A stretch of DNA of 64,000 nucleotides from Silurus meridionalis. Its lineage: Eukaryota > Chordata > Actinopteri > Siluriformes > Siluridae. The notes beneath the pieces were generated by a model that had not been told where the DNA came from, did no database searches, and saw nothing but the letters and a program-made list of their open reading frames with translations. This document shows positions 60,282 to 64,000 of this stretch, piece by piece. The DNA lies in NCBI RefSeq assembly GCF_014805685.1, contig NC_060892.1, forward strand, positions 20,101,990-20,165,989, in the 5' to 3' direction. The position numbers were made by a program, and so were the translations under genes. Numbering within the stretch: position 1 is the first letter of the stretch; each line of letters starts with the position of its first letter.

Positions 60282-60895
60282 TATATTCAAAAGTTTGAGA
60301 TGTCCTTTCAATTTATTTGTGATTTTATTGTTTTTTTTTGTTTTTTAAGAAAGAAAGGGAATCAAATTCAGCCCAGTAATGTTTTGCATCTGAAGGAGCT
60401 TGCAACTTTTTGCACATACAACTTACAACTCATTTAGAAAAACAAGAATCTTTAGAGGCATCATTTTTTGACCCCAGTTAAGATCTGGCTTATTGTTCAG
60501 TATTCAGAAGCTTATTATTTACTTGGTGAAATGTGTTATGTAATATAATAAAACACTCCAGGCTGTTATAGTTGTTAACATATCAAAGTTGGGGTGGTGT
60601 GGTGTGGACTGATACAAAGCAGAGCTGATTATTTTTTTAAATAACATTTGCTATTTTACTTTACAAGAAAATGCAGCGTTTTCTGTTCTGAAAAACAATT
60701 GTGTTGAAAAACGTCTTGTATATTATGTTGATACTGAAGACTCCTTTAATAAATATAATTTGTTAGCAATTACTAAATACATTTAGTATTTGCACTGTTG
60801 TGGCTTTAAAAAATACTTCACCATTTTTTATTCTATTTTCTTTTAAAACATTTGTCAAAAAGATGGTCTTTAGATGTCAGTTAAAGACTACTAAA
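60282..60895. other. Unique AT-rich DNA
   Basis: Nothing recognised. Confidence 0.4.
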
Positions 60896-60899
60896 GACT

Positions 60900-61560
60900 T
60901 TTTAAGACTTAAAGTTTATTCCATCACCATAGTGCCAGAACAGAGAAGTGTCTTGATGCATGTCTTTCTTGTATCCTGAGAGCTGGTGGGACCAGTTGAG
61001 CCATGTTTGAGGATCAGAGGAAGCATTGTGCAGTGAGGGGTGAGATAAGTGCTGAGAGGTAATGGGGGTGCTGCCATTTTTGGCTTTGTAGACGAGCATC
61101 AGCATTCTAAATCTGATGTGGGCAGCCAGAGAAAGCCAGTGGAGGGAGCCTAGGAAAGTTGAAAAGAAGTCATGTGGCTGCATTCTTAATCAGTTGTAGA
61201 GGTTGAATATCTTTTTAAAAGCTGCCAGGAGTCAGTTGCAGCCATCCTGTGGCCTGTGTGGGCAGAAACAATTTTTTTTCCTGATGTTGTTTAAGAGAGT
61301 TTTAGATTAGAATTGTGAGAAGAATGGATACCCCAAAGTTGCGTGCAGTTGCAAAATGTGAGCTCTGAGAGCTATCAATAGAGTTGACAGGGTGAAAAGA
61401 CAGGAGAAGGGGGAAGAGGGAAGAACAGAAGTTGCAGTGTGGCATCTGCATAGCAGTGGTGGTAAACCTATTTTAGAATGTGACATCAAAAGATCGAGTT
61501 TAAATGGAAAACAAAAGAGGACCAAGTATTGAGCCTTGTGGGACATTAGTGGAGAGTCTG
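60900..61560 (-). pseudogene. Non-LTR retrotransposon reverse transcriptase fragment
   Basis: Minus-strand pieces in order: VPQGSILGPLLFSI (about 61504-61545, out of the longest open frame), then CYADATLQLLF with Y-A-D-A at 61441-61452 in place of the catalytic Y-A-D-D. FATARNFGV follows near 61340-61365, and LGSLHWLSLAAHIRFRMLML with VYKAKNG near 61070-61150. The order and spacing match the C-terminal half of a jockey/L2-type RT. Large stretches between the pieces are lost or frameshifted. Confidence 0.82.
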
Positions 61561-61774
61561 TATAGATCAGATGTTGGAGTCTACTACTAACAAAAATAAT
61601 AGCTTATGAATAAACAGGCATTAGATAATGTCTTACCAAAGCTGCATTTATGTAGAATTTAATCAAATACAGCAAACATAAAAAGGTTTTTTGGTATCCC
61701 AATGGAAAATGAGTGTCTTCAGCATCAACACACCTTCAAAATGTTTTCCATCTTAAGAAAAATGTATTTACACC
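61561..61774. other. Unique spacer
   Basis: Nothing recognised between the two LINE fragments. Confidence 0.35.
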
Positions 61775-61777
61775 GCC

Positions 61778-62395
61778 CGGGTTACCAACGACCGCCACAG
61801 GTATCGTTGGCCAACAAGGTACCAGTGGAAATTGGGCTACTGTTGGCCGAAGGAGGAGAAGAAGAAGAGGAAGATGACTACAGAGACCAGCAGGGAAAGG
61901 AGAAGTGTAGGAGAGTGGAGGTTCGGGTTGGTACTTTAAATTTTGGTACTATGACTGGTAAAGGGAGAGAGGTAGCTGATATGATTGAGAGGGGAAAGGT
62001 AGATATGATGTGTGTTCAGGAGACCAAGTGGAAAGGGAGTAAGGCCAGGAACATTGGAGGTGGGTTTAAACTGTTCTTTCATGGTGTGGATTGAAAAATA
62101 AATGGTGTAGGGGTGATCCTGGAGGAAGAGTACAGTAAGAGTGTAGTGGTGGTGGAGATGGTTTGGACATGTCCAGAGGAGGGACATGGGGTATATCAGT
62201 AGGAGAATGCTGAGGATGGAGCCACCAGGAAGGAGGAAAAGAGGAAGGCCAAGGAGGCGGTTTATGGATGTGTTGAGGGAAGACATGCAGGTAGTTGGGT
62301 TAAAAGAGGCAGATGTACAGCAAAAGGGGGTATGAAGACGGATGATCCGCTGTTGCGACCCCTAATGGGAGAAGCCAAAAGAAGAAGAAGACACC
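61778..62395 (+). mobile_element. Internally deleted RTE-clade LINE (both ends kept)
   Basis: The 5' part starts near gttaccaacgaccgccacag and encodes the beginning of the endonuclease: VEVRVGTLNFGTMTGKGREV (61915-61975), MIERGKVDMMCVQETKWKGS (catalytic Glu context QETKW) and GGGFKLFFHGVD, then a TGA at 62092-62094. After about 50 more bases (NGVGVILEEEYSKSVVVVE) the sequence jumps at about 62155 to the C-terminal end of the same polyprotein. There WFGHVQRRDM, RMLRMEPPGRRKRGRPRRRF and MDVLREDMQVVGL can be read with shifts. The 3' end is gcgacccctaatgggagaag with a (GAA)n tail at 62381-62392. The whole RT is missing. Confidence 0.85.
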
Positions 62396-63709
62396 TCTAA
62401 AAGGATTGCAGACAATTAGACAGATTTTGTAGCCTAATTTACAAGTACATTTGAGGAGAATTCATTAAAGTATTAGAGAAAATAACCACAGACATTTGCC
62501 CCTTGTGTTTATCTTCCAAATGTGCCTCAAGGAAACTTTTCTCAGAACAGTGAAATGTGGTGTATTATAAGTACATATGCCCTGCAAATACTGAAAATTG
62601 CTGGAGTATCCCTTTAATACTTAAATTTCACGGCTCCAAGCTTATGCATATGGTTGTTGATATTCTTCTACTTTCTTATGAGCTTGACCTTTCTATAGCG
62701 AAGGGCCACTGAAACGCTAAAGCACAATCCACCTCGTAAACTTCATGGATCATGAAAGATCATGAATTAATTTATCTCTACATCATAGAAATTTCTAATC
62801 AGCGATCAAACCGCTTCATATACTTTCCTAGTAGTGGCCACCCTTACTTTATGGCAGAGTAAGGCGAGAGCATGGGAAATTTATGAAGCTTAGAAACACT
62901 GCCTGGGCAGAAATAAAACGGGAGTGAGGGTTGATTTCTCCTCATCCAGGTCTGTATTTGCAGGAGCCTAAATCAAAAGGTCTTTAACTGTCAAACACAA
63001 AGGCTGCATTTTGACATCCCGGGGCCTACACTGCATAGTCTGTTTGCTTTGGTGAGCCCGTGGATGCCGATTCTCAGGCTGCCTGGTCCACCCAGCTTCA
63101 AATAAGAGCACTCTAGCTCTGAGCGTCCATAAGCAGTAGAAATAACTGTGAGTAACACACCCCTGGGACGAGCCACCTTCATTTTTTTCCTGTCTTGTCT
63201 CTTAAAAGAGTGAAAGTGATGCATGGCTGGTGCTTTCATGCAGCAGTGCCCATAGATGGAGTCGAAAGATAAAAATAATCAAGGCTTCACAAAAGAAAAA
63301 GTGTAGCTACCAAAGCAAAGCCGTTGAGTATGCAGAATATATTCTCCTGAAACACTGAGATGTGGTTTGGAGAGCAGGCATCCCATCAACAGGAGTGAAT
63401 AACGCATTATGTTTGTAGCTCATACAGCCTGTGTTCTTGAGTTGTGTTTTGGCTCCAGCTCTGACAGACGCTGGTGGCTTTGATGGGCATTTTGACAAGT
63501 TTCGAATCAGAGACGTGGCCTGGGGACAGCTCCGAAAAGGTTTTGGCCGGAGCCCTCTGCTGGTTTTTTGTTTTCCTTTCCTCTGTCAAGCTCCCTTGCA
63601 TGCGCACACACAAACACACAGGCACTCTGAGACACGGCAGAGATGCGAGTTGCACATTAATAGAAGACCTAATGGTTGTTCCCTTAGAGCTTGGCACTTG
63701 TGTGTGTGT

Positions 63710-63712
<3 letters not shown>
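62396..63712. promoter_or_regulatory. Unique DNA with repeat-free balanced blocks
   Basis: Parts 62860-63260 and 63430-63600 are less AT-rich and carry no repeat similarity; they are weak conserved-element candidates. The 152-codon + frame beginning at 63431 runs into the (GA)n repeat and has no recognisable domain. Confidence 0.18.

Positions 63713-63758
<46 letters not shown>
63713..63758 (+). repeat. (GA)n microsatellite
   Basis: About 23 uninterrupted GA units, preceded by (GT)n at 63701-63710. Confidence 0.97.
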
Positions 63759-63763
<5 letters not shown>

Positions 63764-64000
63764 TTAAGAGGTGAATTGACTGTTGAGTCCACTCTTGTGT
63801 CAAATGTATGTCAGCGTCCAGGGAAAACGAAGCTCTCAAAACAGTGTCTTGGGCTGAATCCTTACTCCATTGGTAAACAGGCCGTCTAACCTCACTCACA
63901 CTCTTTCTGCTGCCTTAGCTTTTTCCACTCGTTCTTCTCCCCCTGTTCATTGTTCTCTTTTTCTCTGCCCCTCTGCCCCCTTTCATTTCGAAGGTTTTCT
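63759..64000. other. Unique DNA, CT-rich at the end
   Basis: The last 100 bases are pyrimidine-rich on the + strand. No gene recognised before the window ends. Confidence 0.4.

Noticed and set aside
63431..63889. 152-codon plus-strand open frame with R-E repeats
   Set aside because: Half of it is the translation of the (GA)n microsatellite. The remainder has no recognisable domain.
1..64000. CRISPR array, bacterial operon or phage content
   Set aside because: No regularly spaced repeats, no ribosome-binding-site/ORF organisation, low coding density and eukaryotic transposons throughout.

Overview
This is repeat-rich, AT-rich animal nuclear DNA from a ray-finned fish. I recognise no intact cellular protein-coding gene, rRNA or tRNA gene. 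The organism call rests on the repeats: DIRS-type tyrosine-recombinase retrotransposons, several diverged Tc1-like transposon lineages, a mariner remnant, jockey/L2-like and RTE-clade LINE fragments, tRNA-derived SINEs with the tail 'ctctggataagggcatctg', and short TA-flanked elements with pogo/Tigger-like ends. This mixture is typical of teleosts. The density of decayed Tc1-like copies would fit a catfish, but that is an inference.

Layout. 1-3.6 kb: a decayed DIRS element on the + strand, already begun at the window edge, with gag-like, RT/RNase H and tyrosine-recombinase remnants in order. 3.9-4.8 kb: an old unidentified repeat split by two nested insertions, one a palindromic Tc1 miniature element. 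4.8-18 kb: mostly unique AT-rich DNA with one pogo-like miniature element, a second copy of the 3.9-kb repeat, microsatellites and a few compositionally distinct stretches that could be conserved noncoding elements. 18.0-22.3 kb: a cluster of four different Tc1-like remnants in both orientations. 22.3-30.9 kb: unique DNA with a Tigger-like miniature element and two stretches of interest (28.2-29.0 kb and an exon-like segment at 30.25 kb). 30.9-36.6 kb: mariner remnant, second DIRS copy with foreign filler DNA, and a pogo-like element next to a (TA)n run. 36.6-44.2 kb: largely unique. 44.2-48.8 kb: SINEs, a 5'-truncated jockey/L2-like LINE and a 5'-truncated RTE LINE, both on the minus strand. 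48.8-57.4 kb: mostly unique, with an LTR-like fragment, Tc1 and SINE fragments and a solo DIRS terminal repeat. 57.4-62.4 kb: Tc1 remnant, Tigger-like element, LINE RT fragment and an internally deleted RTE LINE. 62.4-64 kb: unique DNA and a long (GA)n run.

Every protein-like open frame that I recognise belongs to a mobile element and is broken. The window reads as a gene-poor intergenic or intronic region where transposons have inserted into and next to each other over a long time. I did not find a convincing new biological system. The items most worth checking are the exon-like segment near 30.3 kb, the 28.2-29.0 kb block, the half-LINE at 61.8-62.4 kb, and the duplicated 160-bp segment that lies both inside and downstream of a DIRS copy. 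All family names come from reading motifs by eye; no search was run, and boundaries are approximate unless given with a terminal motif.
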